Translations under genes and position numbers: made by a program
Notes under the pieces: generated by a model
The model's database searches: none
What the model was told of the DNA's origin: nothing
The model's input: the letters and a program-made list of their open reading frames with translations, nothing else
Origin: Zhongshania sp.
Lineage (GTDB): Bacteria > Pseudomonadota > Gammaproteobacteria > Pseudomonadales > Spongiibacteraceae
Length of the DNA stretch: 64,000 nucleotides
Assembly (NCBI RefSeq): GCF_029212375.1
Contig: NZ_JARGNU010000001.1
Span: 248,001-312,000 of the forward strand
Reading direction: 5' to 3'
Shown: positions 45,863 to 55,197 of the stretch, in pieces
Position numbering within the stretch: position 1 is the stretch's first letter
Layout of the letters: each line of letters starts with the position of its first letter

Positions 45863-47662
45863 GTGCCTAGTCTCGATTTGATTCGTAATTTTTCTATTAT
45901 TGCCCATATTGACCACGGTAAATCGACCTTAGCGGATCGTTTTATACAGACCTGTGGCGGTTTGACGGAGCGTGAAATGTCCGCTCAGGTTCTCGATTCA
46001 ATGGATATTGAACGGGAGCGGGGCATCACCATTAAGGCCCAGTCAGTCACCCTTAATTATCTGGCCGATGATGGTAATACTTATCAGTTGAATTTCATCG
46101 ACACGCCTGGCCATGTCGATTTTTCCTATGAGGTGTCACGCTCGCTAGCCGCTTGTGAAGGTGCGCTGTTGGTGGTTGATGCGGCTCAGGGCGTTGAAGC
46201 TCAGTCGGTGGCCAACTGTTACACGGCGATTGAGCAGGGCCTAGAAGTATTGCCGATTCTGAATAAAATGGATTTGCCCCAAGCCGACCCCGATAAAGTA
46301 AAGCACGAAATTGAAGAAATTATCGGCGTTGATGCCTCCGAGGCCGTCGCGGTGTCGGCAAAATCGGGCATGGGTATCCACGAGGCGCTGGAGCATCTCG
46401 TTGCCAAAATACCTCCGCCAGTAGGTGACACAGAGGCCCCGTTGCAGGCGCTGATTATCGACTCTTGGTTTGATAACTACCAAGGCGTAGTGTCTCTCGT
46501 TAGGGTGAAAAACGGTACGCTGAAGCGCGGCGATAAAATCATTAGCAAAACCCTGGGCAAACCTCAGATTGTTGACGTAGTGGGTATTTTTACGCCCAAG
46601 CAAACCTCGACCGGTATTCTTAAAGCGGGCGAGGTGGGCTTTATTATTGCCGGTATTAAAGACATTCACGGCGCGCCAGTGGGCGATACTTTTACTCATG
46701 CTTCAACACCCAATGTGCCAGCCTTACCAGGCTTTAAAAAGGTAAAACCGCAGGTTTATGCCGGTCTATTTACAGTTTCGACCGAAGACTATGAAGATTT
46801 TCGCGATGCCCTCAGTAAATTAACACTGAACGATGCCTCCTTGTTTTATGAGCCAGAAAGCTCAGATGCGTTGGGTTTCGGATTCCGCTGCGGTTTCCTC
46901 GGCACCCTGCACATGGAAATTATTCAGGAGCGCTTAGAGCGCGAATACGATTTAGACCTGATTACCACCGCGCCAACGGTTATTTATGAAGTCCTAAAGA
47001 AAAACGGCCAAATAGTGATGGTAGATAATCCCTCATCTATGCCAGATCCAGGTGAGCTGGAAGAAACCCGAGAACCGATTGCACGGGTAAATATTTTGGT
47101 ACCACAGGAGCACTTGGGCAATGTAATAAGTCTGTGTGCGTCAAAGCGCGGTATTCAAAAAGACATGCAGTTTTTAGGGCAGCAGGTATCGCTTAATTGG
47201 GAAATACCCATGAGTGAGGTTGTGCTGGACTTTTTTGACCGTTTAAAATCAGTAAGCCGAGGTTTTGCTTCCTTGGATTATAGTTTTGAGCGCTTTGAAG
47301 CTGCTAATCTTGTAAAGCTGGATGTATTAATAAACGGTGACCGAGTTGACGCACTGGCGATGATTGTGCATCGTGATATCGCCCAGAGCCGCGGTCGCGC
47401 GCTGGTAGAAAAAATGCAGGAATTGATTCCACGACAAATGTTTGACGTGGCCATTCAGGCGGCAATTGGCGGGCAAGTTATTGCTCGGCAAACGGTGAAA
47501 GCGCTACGTAAAAACGTGACGGCAAAGTGCTATGGTGGCGACGTGTCTCGTAAGCGCAAACTGTTAGAAAAACAAAAAGCGGGTAAAAAGCGTATGAAGC
47601 AGGTGGGTAATGTTGAAATCCCCCAGTCAGCGTTTTTGGCTGTGCTCAATATTGATGGTTAA
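45863..47662 (+). CDS. lepA: Elongation factor 4 (LepA) GTPase
   Basis: 599 residues. [32 protein letters not shown] GTPase motifs; [25 protein letters not shown]. Ribosome back-translocase/biogenesis factor. GTG start after a GAGG. Head of the lepA-lepB-DUF4845-rnc-era-recO block. Confidence 0.98.
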   Translation: MPSLDLIRNFSIIAHIDHGKSTLADRFIQTCGGLTEREMSAQVLDSMDIERERGITIKAQSVTLNYLADDGNTYQLNFIDTPGHVDFSYEVSRSLAACEGALLVVDAAQGVEAQSVANCYTAIEQGLEVLPILNKMDLPQADPDKVKHEIEEIIGVDASEAVAVSAKSGMGIHEALEHLVAKIPPPVGDTEAPLQALIIDSWFDNYQGVVSLVRVKNGTLKRGDKIISKTLGKPQIVDVVGIFTPKQTSTGILKAGEVGFIIAGIKDIHGAPVGDTFTHASTPNVPALPGFKKVKPQVYAGLFTVSTEDYEDFRDALSKLTLNDASLFYEPESSDALGFGFRCGFLGTLHMEIIQERLEREYDLDLITTAPTVIYEVLKKNGQIVMVDNPSSMPDPGELEETREPIARVNILVPQEHLGNVISLCASKRGIQKDMQFLGQQVSLNWEIPMSEVVLDFFDRLKSVSRGFASLDYSFERFEAANLVKLDVLINGDRVDALAMIVHRDIAQSRGRALVEKMQELIPRQMFDVAIQAAIGGQVIARQTVKALRKNVTAKCYGGDVSRKRKLLEKQKAGKKRMKQVGNVEIPQSAFLAVLNIDG

Positions 47663-47676
47663 AGGAAAATAGCCGC

Positions 47677-48732
47677 ATGGTAAATTTGATTCTGATCTCT
47701 GTTGCGGCGCTATCGTTAGTCGTATGGTTATGCCAAGAAACTAAGGGCCGCCGCCAAATGCAACAGGCTTTGCAGTGGTGCTCTGAAAAGCGCACGGCAA
47801 GTGATGCTGCTAGCCTGCGCCAGCAAGCCTTGCCGAGCTGGCTGGAGTGGAGCTATAGATTAGTGCTCCTTGGCTGGTTTGCCTGGATTGCCAGCGTGGT
47901 GATGATAAAGGACGGCGACTTTGCCCTAGCATTGGTGGTACTAACCATTATTGCGGGTATTATTGGCGGCCTTGATCGTTTTGTTTTTGAAAAAGCCCGC
48001 CAAGCCTATGTCAACGCCGGTAATGTGGCGGTGTATATCACCTATTTTATTAAACAAGATCAAGAATCGCTCAAAGCCGACTTTGGCGGGGCATTGCCCA
48101 TTGCGGAAAATGCGCGATCATTCTTCCCTGTGTTACTAGTGGTTTTAGTACTGCGGTCTTTTGTAATAGAACCTTTCCAAATTCCGTCAGCATCAATGGT
48201 GCCGAGCTTGGAAGTGGGCGATTATATTCTCGTTAATAAGTTTAATTACGGTTTGCGTTTGCCGGTTGTGGGCACCAAAATTTTTGAAGTGGGCGAGCCT
48301 AAGCGCGGTGATGTTATGGTTTTTTTTCCGCCCAATGATACGCGCTATTTTATTAAGCGGGTGGTGGGTTTGCCTGGTGATGAAATTCGTTATATTAATA
48401 AGCAGCTTTATATTAACGATGAGCCAGTTCAGCAGACCTTGTTGGCCGAAGTACCGCCACTACAGCCTGTGACCCAAGTATTAAAAGAGCAGCTGGACAA
48501 TGTGGATCATTTGATTCACCACGATAAGCGAATTTATCGCGGTGATTTTGTTACCACAGTTAAGCCAGGTCATTACTTTATGATGGGTGATAATCGCGAT
48601 AATAGTAGTGACAGTCGGGTGTGGGGCCAGGTGCCAGAACAAAATATTGTCGGTCAAGCCTTTGCGATTTGGATGCACTGGCAGTCATTTAATGATTTAC
48701 CAAACTTTAATCGCGTGGGCCGGATACGCTAG
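47677..48732 (+). CDS. lepB: Signal peptidase I
   Basis: 351 residues, longer than the ~320 of E. coli, with a long N-terminal region of several hydrophobic helices (~1-20, ~60-110). Catalytic Ser173 (PSASMVPS) and Lys227 (YFIKRVVGLPGD), box E GDNRDNSSDSR. Cleaves signal peptides of Sec and Tat cargo. Fourteen bases after lepA. Confidence 0.96.
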   Translation: MVNLILISVAALSLVVWLCQETKGRRQMQQALQWCSEKRTASDAASLRQQALPSWLEWSYRLVLLGWFAWIASVVMIKDGDFALALVVLTIIAGIIGGLDRFVFEKARQAYVNAGNVAVYITYFIKQDQESLKADFGGALPIAENARSFFPVLLVVLVLRSFVIEPFQIPSASMVPSLEVGDYILVNKFNYGLRLPVVGTKIFEVGEPKRGDVMVFFPPNDTRYFIKRVVGLPGDEIRYINKQLYINDEPVQQTLLAEVPPLQPVTQVLKEQLDNVDHLIHHDKRIYRGDFVTTVKPGHYFMMGDNRDNSSDSRVWGQVPEQNIVGQAFAIWMHWQSFNDLPNFNRVGRIR

Positions 48733-48750
48733 CGAGAGTAGGGACGGATT

Positions 48751-49122
48751 ATGAAAAGCAAACAGCAAGGTATGAGCATGCTCGCCGCCTTATGCGTGTT
48801 GGGCGTGGTGTTGTTTTTTGCCACAATAACCGTGCGGCTGGCGCCAATTTATGTGGATTACTGGACTTTAAGCCGCATTATTAAAGACGTCGCAGCGGAG
48901 AGCCGCACTAGCGACGCGACACCGGCGGGCATTAGAAAAGAATTGTCAGGCCGCTTTATTACCAACCGTATTGAATCGGTATCGCTAAGGGATATTAAAA
49001 TTAGCGTTGATAAAAAAGGGGTGCTTATTGACGCTCGCCATGAAAAGCGAGTGCCCCTGATATTTAATATTGACGCCGTGGTGCGCTTTGATGAAGCTCA
49101 GTTCTTGGTACCCCACACTTGA
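48751..49122 (+). CDS. DUF4845 membrane-anchored protein
   Basis: 123 residues. Prepilin-like opening GMSMLAALCVLGVVLFFATI, one membrane helix, and a small periplasmic domain (LAPIYVDYWTLSRIIKDVA). Conserved between lepB and rnc in gammaproteobacteria, function unknown. TTGA overlap with rnc. Confidence 0.85.
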   Translation: MKSKQQGMSMLAALCVLGVVLFFATITVRLAPIYVDYWTLSRIIKDVAAESRTSDATPAGIRKELSGRFITNRIESVSLRDIKISVDKKGVLIDARHEKRVPLIFNIDAVVRFDEAQFLVPHT

Positions 49123-49802
49123 GTTTAACTAGCCTCAATCAGCTCTGCCAAAAAATAGGCTACGAGTTTACAGATACCGATTTGCTGACGATGGCGGTGA
49201 CCCATCGCAGTTTTAGCGCCGACAATAATGAGCGAATTGAATTCTTAGGCGATTCGCTCTTGAACATGATCATTGCTGAAGCCCTATATCACCGGTTTCC
49301 TAATATTGATGAGGGTGATCTCAGCCGAATTCGCTCAGTTTTGGTAAGCGGTAAAACCCTTGCCGCGATTGCGCTTGAATTTGATCTTGGACGCTATTTA
49401 CGTTTAGGCGCAGGTGAAAAAAACAGTGGCGGCCAGCGCCGCGCCTCGACCCTAGCGGATGTGGTAGAGGCTTTGATCGGTGCTATTTATTTAGAGTCTG
49501 GTTTTGATGTGTGTAGGGAGCGGGTGCTGGCTTGGTTTGCACCGCGCCTATCGGCCTTAAACCCTGAGTCTAGCCACAAAGACGCCAAAACGCGGCTGCA
49601 AGAATTATTGCAAGCGCGCAAACAACCTTTGCCGAATTACCAACTGATTGAAACGGCTGGTGCTGACCACCAGCAAACTTTTGTGGTGGCCTGCTCGGTA
49701 AGCTTATTAACCTCGTCGGTTTCTGCCTCTGGCAGTAGTCGGCGCAAAGCCGAACAGGCAGCTGCCGAACAGGTGCTGTTGGCATTAAAGGAAGTAGAAT
49801 GA
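49119..49802 (+). CDS. rnc: Ribonuclease III
   Basis: 227 residues. Catalytic signature [17 protein letters not shown], second site [15 protein letters not shown], and a C-terminal dsRNA-binding domain ([20 protein letters not shown]). TTG start at 49119 overlapping the DUF4845 stop. Processes rRNA and antisense duplexes. ATGA overlap with era. Confidence 0.97.
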   Translation: MSLTSLNQLCQKIGYEFTDTDLLTMAVTHRSFSADNNERIEFLGDSLLNMIIAEALYHRFPNIDEGDLSRIRSVLVSGKTLAAIALEFDLGRYLRLGAGEKNSGGQRRASTLADVVEALIGAIYLESGFDVCRERVLAWFAPRLSALNPESSHKDAKTRLQELLQARKQPLPNYQLIETAGADHQQTFVVACSVSLLTSSVSASGSSRRKAEQAAAEQVLLALKEVE

Positions 49803-50728
49803 GTGCTAGTGGAGAGAATACCGAGATGAGCGTACAGCGCTGTGGCTATGTGGCTATTATTGGCCGCCCCAATGTCGGTAAATCGACCTTGCTGAATCAT
49901 ATACTGGGGCAAAAGCTTAGTATTACCTCACGCAAACCCCAAACGACACGCCATCAAGTGCTCGGCATTAAGACCGAAGGGGAGGTGCAAGCAATTTATG
50001 TTGATACCCCCGGCATGCACTTGAAAGAAGAAAAAGCCCTTAATCGCTATATGAATAAGGCGGCGAGCTCAGCGATTAAAGATGTCGATCTCATTCTGTT
50101 TTTAGTGGATCGCGATCGCTGGACAGATGACGATGATCTGGTGCTAAAAATACTTGAAAATGCGCGCAGCCCCGTTGTGTTGGTGATTAATAAGGTCGAT
50201 CGGTTGGACGATAAAGGTCAGCTATTGCCTTTAATTACTAATTTGCAGAGCAAATACAAATTTGCCGACGTGGTGCCTGTGTCGGCGCTGCAGGGCCATA
50301 ACCGCGAAGAGCTTGAAAAAGTAATTGCTCGGTTTTTGCCTGAAAGTACGCACATGTTTCCAGAAGATCAAATTACCAACCGCAGCGAGCGCTTTTTGGC
50401 AGCGGAGCTGGTCCGTGAAAAAATTATGCGTCAGCTAGGTGAAGAAATACCCTATTCGATGACGGTGGAAATTGAAGAGTTTACCGAGTCGCCACGCTTA
50501 CTTGAAATCAGCGCTTTGATTTTAGTTGAGCGCGATGGTCAGAAAAAAATCATCATTGGCGAAGGCGGTAGTCGGCTTCGGCAAATTGGCACCGAGGCCC
50601 GTAAGGACATGGAGCGGGCGTTCGATAACAAGGTAATGCTACGCCTGTGGGTTAAAGTTAAATCCGGTTGGTCAGACGATGAGCGCGCCCTGCGCAGCCT
50701 TGGTTATACCGATATTAATTTAAAGTAA
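49799..50728 (+). CDS. era: Era GTPase
   Basis: 309 residues. [37 protein letters not shown] and a C-terminal KH domain ([20 protein letters not shown]). 16S rRNA maturation and assembly of the small subunit. ATGA overlap with rnc. Confidence 0.97.
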   Translation: MSASGENTEMSVQRCGYVAIIGRPNVGKSTLLNHILGQKLSITSRKPQTTRHQVLGIKTEGEVQAIYVDTPGMHLKEEKALNRYMNKAASSAIKDVDLILFLVDRDRWTDDDDLVLKILENARSPVVLVINKVDRLDDKGQLLPLITNLQSKYKFADVVPVSALQGHNREELEKVIARFLPESTHMFPEDQITNRSERFLAAELVREKIMRQLGEEIPYSMTVEIEEFTESPRLLEISALILVERDGQKKIIIGEGGSRLRQIGTEARKDMERAFDNKVMLRLWVKVKSGWSDDERALRSLGYTDINLK

Positions 50729-50730
50729 TT

Positions 50731-51444
50731 ATGAATCGTGTCGAAGGCGAACTGTGTTTTGTTTTGCATATTCGCCCCTATCGCGACACCAGTGCCTTAG
50801 TTAATTTATTTAGCCCAAACTACGGGCGTTTCACTTGCGTGGCCAAGGGCCTGCGCGGGGCTGGCCGGTCCCGTCAACCTTGGCGCGCGGCACTGCAAGC
50901 CTTTAATCTTGTTGGTGTAAGCTGGCAAGGGCGAGGTGAATTAAAATCCTTAATCGATGCCCAGCATCAGCAGAGCTATAACTTACAAGGTAAAGCGCTA
51001 TTTTGTGGCTTGTATGTAAATGAGTTACTAGAGCGCCTGCTGCATCAGCATGACCCCCAAAGCGATGTTTTTGTCTTATACACTCAGTGCCTTACCCAAC
51101 TTGCGGTTGGCGAAGAGCTTGAGACGACCCTGCGCCGCTTTGAATTTGGTTTATTAGACGCTTTGGGTTACGGATTAAATTTTTCGGTTTGCCATCGTAC
51201 CGGTTTGGCGGTAATGGCGGAGCAAACTTATTGTTTTCAGCCGGCAGAGGGCTTGGTGTTAGCAGACCAAGACTGTGGCCTCGTGTTCTCTGGCGAGGTG
51301 CTATTAAAGCTCGCGCGCGGTGAATTTAATCACCAAACCTTACCTGCCGCGAAGCGACTTAGCCGCTTGGCACTGCAAACCTTGTTAGGCGGTAAACCTT
51401 TGCGCAGCAGGGCACTGTTTGCACCGGCCGCCACGGCCGATTAA
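50731..51444 (+). CDS. recO: DNA repair protein RecO
   Basis: 237 residues. N-terminal OB-fold (ALVNLFSPNYGRFTCVAKGLRG), helical body with LFCGLYVNELLERLL and C-terminal LKLARGEF. RecFOR loading of RecA. Two bases after era. Convergent with the kinase gene, one base apart. Confidence 0.94.
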   Translation: MNRVEGELCFVLHIRPYRDTSALVNLFSPNYGRFTCVAKGLRGAGRSRQPWRAALQAFNLVGVSWQGRGELKSLIDAQHQQSYNLQGKALFCGLYVNELLERLLHQHDPQSDVFVLYTQCLTQLAVGEELETTLRRFEFGLLDALGYGLNFSVCHRTGLAVMAEQTYCFQPAEGLVLADQDCGLVFSGEVLLKLARGEFNHQTLPAAKRLSRLALQTLLGGKPLRSRALFAPAATAD

Positions 51445-51445
51445 C

Positions 51446-54082
51446 TTAGCTGTCAAAAACTGCGTCGAGCTCGTGTTCCTCTTGCCATTGTAATAACTCA
51501 TCTATCGCTGTAACTAAATTAACAACGTCTGTGTTGGGGGTTTGGTGGTCGCCGAGGCTTTGTTCAAGTTGTAAAACCTTGGCTTTTAATACGGGTGTGC
51601 CGGTATAGCAGCACGCCCCCTTAAGGCTGTGATTGATGTCTGCGATGGTGTCGCGGTCATTCAGCTCTAGGGCCTGAAGTAAGGCCTGTTTGTGCTTGGG
51701 CAGACTGCTTATTAGCATGCCCAACATTTCTGCCGCTAAGGTGGCGCGGCCTTTGGCTAGCTTTAAACATTGTGAAATATCGACAGGGCGAGGTGGCGTG
51801 GCGGTGTTCTTTTCGCTGAGGTAGCGATTGAATAATTCGGCGAGCTGATGTTCGGTAATTGGTTTGCTCAGGTAATCATTCATTCCCGCTTCGCGCAGCT
51901 GTGCAGGGTTTTCCGGTGCTAAATAGGCTGATAGCGCAATAATTGGGGTGTCGCGATTTAAACCACCGCTACGAATTTGGCGGCTAGCTTCAATGCCGTC
52001 CATATGTGGCATCTGGATGTCCATAAAAATAAGGTCAAAGCACTTTTCTTGGCAGCGCTGAATTGCGTCAACACCACTTTGCGCCGTTGTAGTGGCGGCG
52101 TTTAAATCGGTTAAAAAGCTAGCAAGGATATGTAAGTTAGAGGGGTTGTCATCTACCGCCAATATTGATGTGGCTGGGAATTGCTGCGCTTTACGGAGAG
52201 CGGCGGGCTTTATTTCTCGGTTTAGTGCATCGAATAATTTGATGTGTGAAATAGGCTTGCTTAGGTAGCGGTGTTCTTGGTGCTCGTCCGCATCGTGGTT
52301 ATAGGGGCAGAGGAGTATTGCAGAGCGGTCTAAGTTGCAAATGAATTGGCTAATGGCTTCGTCTTGCTCGTCGCTGCTTATAAGGAGGTAATCACAATCG
52401 GTATTTAGCTCTGTAATATTTGTGCAGTGAATAGTAGTAAGTCCCCAGTTGTCGAATAGCATTTGTAATGAGTGGGCATGAAGGGGGCTGGGGTCGTAAA
52501 GCGCGATGTGTTTGCCGCGCAGGGCATTAAAGTCGCGTATGCGAATGGCATTGTTGACGACGGTGAAATTAATCGTAAACCAAAAGGTGGCGCCTCGGCC
52601 TAGCTCGCTTTCAATACCAATTTCGCCGCCCATTTGCTCAATTAGGCCTTTGACAATAACTAATCCGAGCCCAGTGCCGCCATACTCCCTCGTTATTGAT
52701 GCATCGGCTTGGCCAAAATCTTTAAAAATTTTCTTTTGTTGGTCTTTCGATAAACCAATGCCAGTGTCGCTGATTTGGATGGTTACGGCGGCATGTTGCT
52801 CGTCATGGCTATTGCTCTGAACATTGATAAGGATGTGACCCGCAGGCGTAAATTTAATAGCATTATTAATTAGGTTTGTGAGTATTTGTCTAAGTCGTAA
52901 TGCGTCGGACAAGACGGTTTCCGGTGTGCCTTTCTGTATTGTGAGTATCAGCTCAAGCTGCTTGCCTGCACTGTCGGGGGCGAGCAATTGCAGTGTGTCT
53001 TCTATGACTTCACGAAGGTTTACCGGCGCACTGTCGAGGACTAATTTTCCGGCTTCGAGCTTTGAAAAATCCAGGATGTCGTTAATGATAGCGAGCAAGC
53101 TGTTGGCTGAGCTATTAATGGTTTCAATGGCTTCACGTTGGCGGGTTTCAAGTTCGGATTTCAATAAAATCCGGCTGAAACCAATAATGCCATTGAGGGG
53201 CGTGCGAATTTCATGGCTAGTATTGGCTAAAAACTCCGATTTAACTCGGCTGGCATTTAGGGCTTCGCGGCGGGCCAAATCGAGTTCTATGTTTTGTACT
53301 TCAACGGTTTCTAGGGTCTCTCGTAAATCGGTATTACTCTGCTCAATGTTGCGTTGCAAGTCCTGTAATTCATTTTGGTGGGCGCTATTCAATAAATTCA
53401 ATTCTTCGGCAATCTCACTAAATTCATCATTACCAGGAATGTGGGCATGGAAATTTTTGGCGCCGTTGGTCATGCGCCGAACTGCTTGGCGAAGCGAATT
53501 TAAATCTCGTGTTAGGATTTGGTTGATATAGCTACTTAAAGTAACGCAAATAATAAATGCGCAAATCATAAAGGTGGCGCCAATCAGTAAGGTTTGATAT
53601 TGGCGGATTTCTAAATGTTGCCAGTTAAACTGCATGGCGACCCAGCCGATGGGGGCGGGTTTTACGTCGTTTTGCTCGCTTGGTTTAATGATGGGTTGCA
53701 GAATAAATAAACCATCTTGTGAAAAGTAAAGCTGGGCGCTGGGGCTTTTCTGAGCAATCTGTGCTTGCGGTAAATTTGACCGCGGGCCAGCTTGAGCAAG
53801 GAGATCTAAATTGGCATTGTAAATACCGACTGCACGGACTGCTGGCTCTTCTAACGCCGTGGTTGAAATTTGTTGAAGTGCGTCGCCGTGATTACTTGCC
53901 AGCATGTGTTCGGCAACAATTGCGAGGTGTTCGCTGGAGGTTTTGGCGCGCTCGGTCATCATGCTGCGCAATTCGTGAATCTGGGTGTACATTAAATACG
54001 CGCTCAGGCCAATAGATAGTGCCAGCACGGGCAACAAGACCATAACCAATATTAATTTTCTAATTCCTAAGCGCCTGGGCAT
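51446..54082 (-). CDS. barA: BarA/GacS-type hybrid sensor histidine kinase
   Basis: 878 residues. Two membrane helices (~12-33, ~170-190) with a periplasmic region between, HAMP (~195-245), a coiled coil, HisKA with His290 (NTSHEIRTPLNG), HATPase (NLINNAIKFT; GTGLGLVIV), a degenerate receiver (~525-635) with no clear phospho-Asp, a true receiver with Asp688 (FMDIQMPHMDG), and a C-terminal HPt with His818 (DINHSLKGACC). It should phosphorylate UvrY/GacA and control small RNAs of the Rsm type. Neighbouring cysM-relA supports a gacS-like locus. Confidence 0.92.
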   Translation of the reverse strand: MPRRLGIRKLILVMVLLPVLALSIGLSAYLMYTQIHELRSMMTERAKTSSEHLAIVAEHMLASNHGDALQQISTTALEEPAVRAVGIYNANLDLLAQAGPRSNLPQAQIAQKSPSAQLYFSQDGLFILQPIIKPSEQNDVKPAPIGWVAMQFNWQHLEIRQYQTLLIGATFMICAFIICVTLSSYINQILTRDLNSLRQAVRRMTNGAKNFHAHIPGNDEFSEIAEELNLLNSAHQNELQDLQRNIEQSNTDLRETLETVEVQNIELDLARREALNASRVKSEFLANTSHEIRTPLNGIIGFSRILLKSELETRQREAIETINSSANSLLAIINDILDFSKLEAGKLVLDSAPVNLREVIEDTLQLLAPDSAGKQLELILTIQKGTPETVLSDALRLRQILTNLINNAIKFTPAGHILINVQSNSHDEQHAAVTIQISDTGIGLSKDQQKKIFKDFGQADASITREYGGTGLGLVIVKGLIEQMGGEIGIESELGRGATFWFTINFTVVNNAIRIRDFNALRGKHIALYDPSPLHAHSLQMLFDNWGLTTIHCTNITELNTDCDYLLISSDEQDEAISQFICNLDRSAILLCPYNHDADEHQEHRYLSKPISHIKLFDALNREIKPAALRKAQQFPATSILAVDDNPSNLHILASFLTDLNAATTTAQSGVDAIQRCQEKCFDLIFMDIQMPHMDGIEASRQIRSGGLNRDTPIIALSAYLAPENPAQLREAGMNDYLSKPITEHQLAELFNRYLSEKNTATPPRPVDISQCLKLAKGRATLAAEMLGMLISSLPKHKQALLQALELNDRDTIADINHSLKGACCYTGTPVLKAKVLQLEQSLGDHQTPNTDVVNLVTAIDELLQWQEEHELDAVFDS

Positions 54083-54252
54083 TGCTTGGTGGAGCCTTCT
54101 GGGGTTGGAGTGGTATTATCATGACCGAAAAACATGGGCGCTGCTATTATTGTGCAGAGTAATCAGTGCTGCAATGACGCTGGGGCAGATGAGTGAAATT
54201 ACTGGACTAGCGTGGTGGTGCGTCAAGCTATAAAGAGGTTTAAGTCCTTGTT

Positions 54253-55158
54253 ATGAAAGACTTTCCAACAATAGATCAATATATTGGCAATACCCCCTTA
54301 GTGCGCTTGCAGCGGCTGCCGGGTAAGACCTCTAATACTATTCTGGTCAAGCTAGAAGGGAATAACCCTGCCGGCTCGGTTAAAGATCGACCGGCTATGA
54401 GTATGATAGAGCATGCCGAGCAGCGTGGGGTGATTACGCCGGGCGATACTTTAATCGAGGCCACCAGCGGTAATACAGGTATCGCACTGGCCATGGCGGC
54501 GGCAATAAAGGGTTATAAGATGATTCTTATTATGCCCAGTCATATGAGCGTGGAGCGCAAATTGGCGATGGCGGCCTATGGTGCGAGTTTGCTTGAAGTG
54601 TCCCAAGAGGCTGGAATGGAAGGGGCGCGGGATTTAGCCCTAGAAATGCAAGCTGCGGGGCAAGGCAAGGTGTTGGATCAATTCTCCAATAGCGATAATC
54701 CCCAAGCCCATTACGACGGTACAGGGCCTGAAATTTGGCAGCAAACCGACGGTCGAGTGAGTCATTTTGTTAGCTCCATGGGCACAACGGGCACCATTAT
54801 GGGAGTGTCGCGTTATTTAAAAGAACAAAACCCCGCAATTGAGATCATAGGTCTGCAACCGGATGGTTGTTCTAGTATTCCGGGTATACGACGTTGGCCA
54901 GAAGCGTACCTGCCGAGTATTTACGATTCGGTACGGGTGGATAAGGTCATTGATATGGACCAAACAACAGCAGAGACCACGATGCGTGCATTGGCCGCGA
55001 ACGAAGGTATTTTTTGCGGAGTGTCGTCTGGTGGCGCGGTAGCTGGTGCGCTGCGGATTAGCGAAACAGTAGAAAATGCCGTTATCGTCGCTATTGTTTG
55101 TGATCGCGGCGACCGGTATTTATCGACCGGAGTTTTTGATGCGGCCCTAAAATACTAG
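54253..55158 (+). CDS. cysM: Cysteine synthase B
   Basis: 301 residues. PLP Lys44 (GSVKDRP), SGNTGIALA, and GTTGTIMGVSRYLKE. CysM type accepts thiosulfate as well as sulfide with O-acetylserine. Divergent from barA. Confidence 0.95.
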   Translation: MKDFPTIDQYIGNTPLVRLQRLPGKTSNTILVKLEGNNPAGSVKDRPAMSMIEHAEQRGVITPGDTLIEATSGNTGIALAMAAAIKGYKMILIMPSHMSVERKLAMAAYGASLLEVSQEAGMEGARDLALEMQAAGQGKVLDQFSNSDNPQAHYDGTGPEIWQQTDGRVSHFVSSMGTTGTIMGVSRYLKEQNPAIEIIGLQPDGCSSIPGIRRWPEAYLPSIYDSVRVDKVIDMDQTTAETTMRALAANEGIFCGVSSGGAVAGALRISETVENAVIVAIVCDRGDRYLSTGVFDAALKY

Positions 55159-55197
55159 TGTCTCAGAGCGTGTCTAAGCTGCAATTGGTGGGAACTC

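Noticed and set aside
52878-53531. Plus-strand 217-residue frame opposite the hybrid kinase
   Set aside because: Shadow of the kinase gene; Ser/Arg-rich low-information composition and no start signal.
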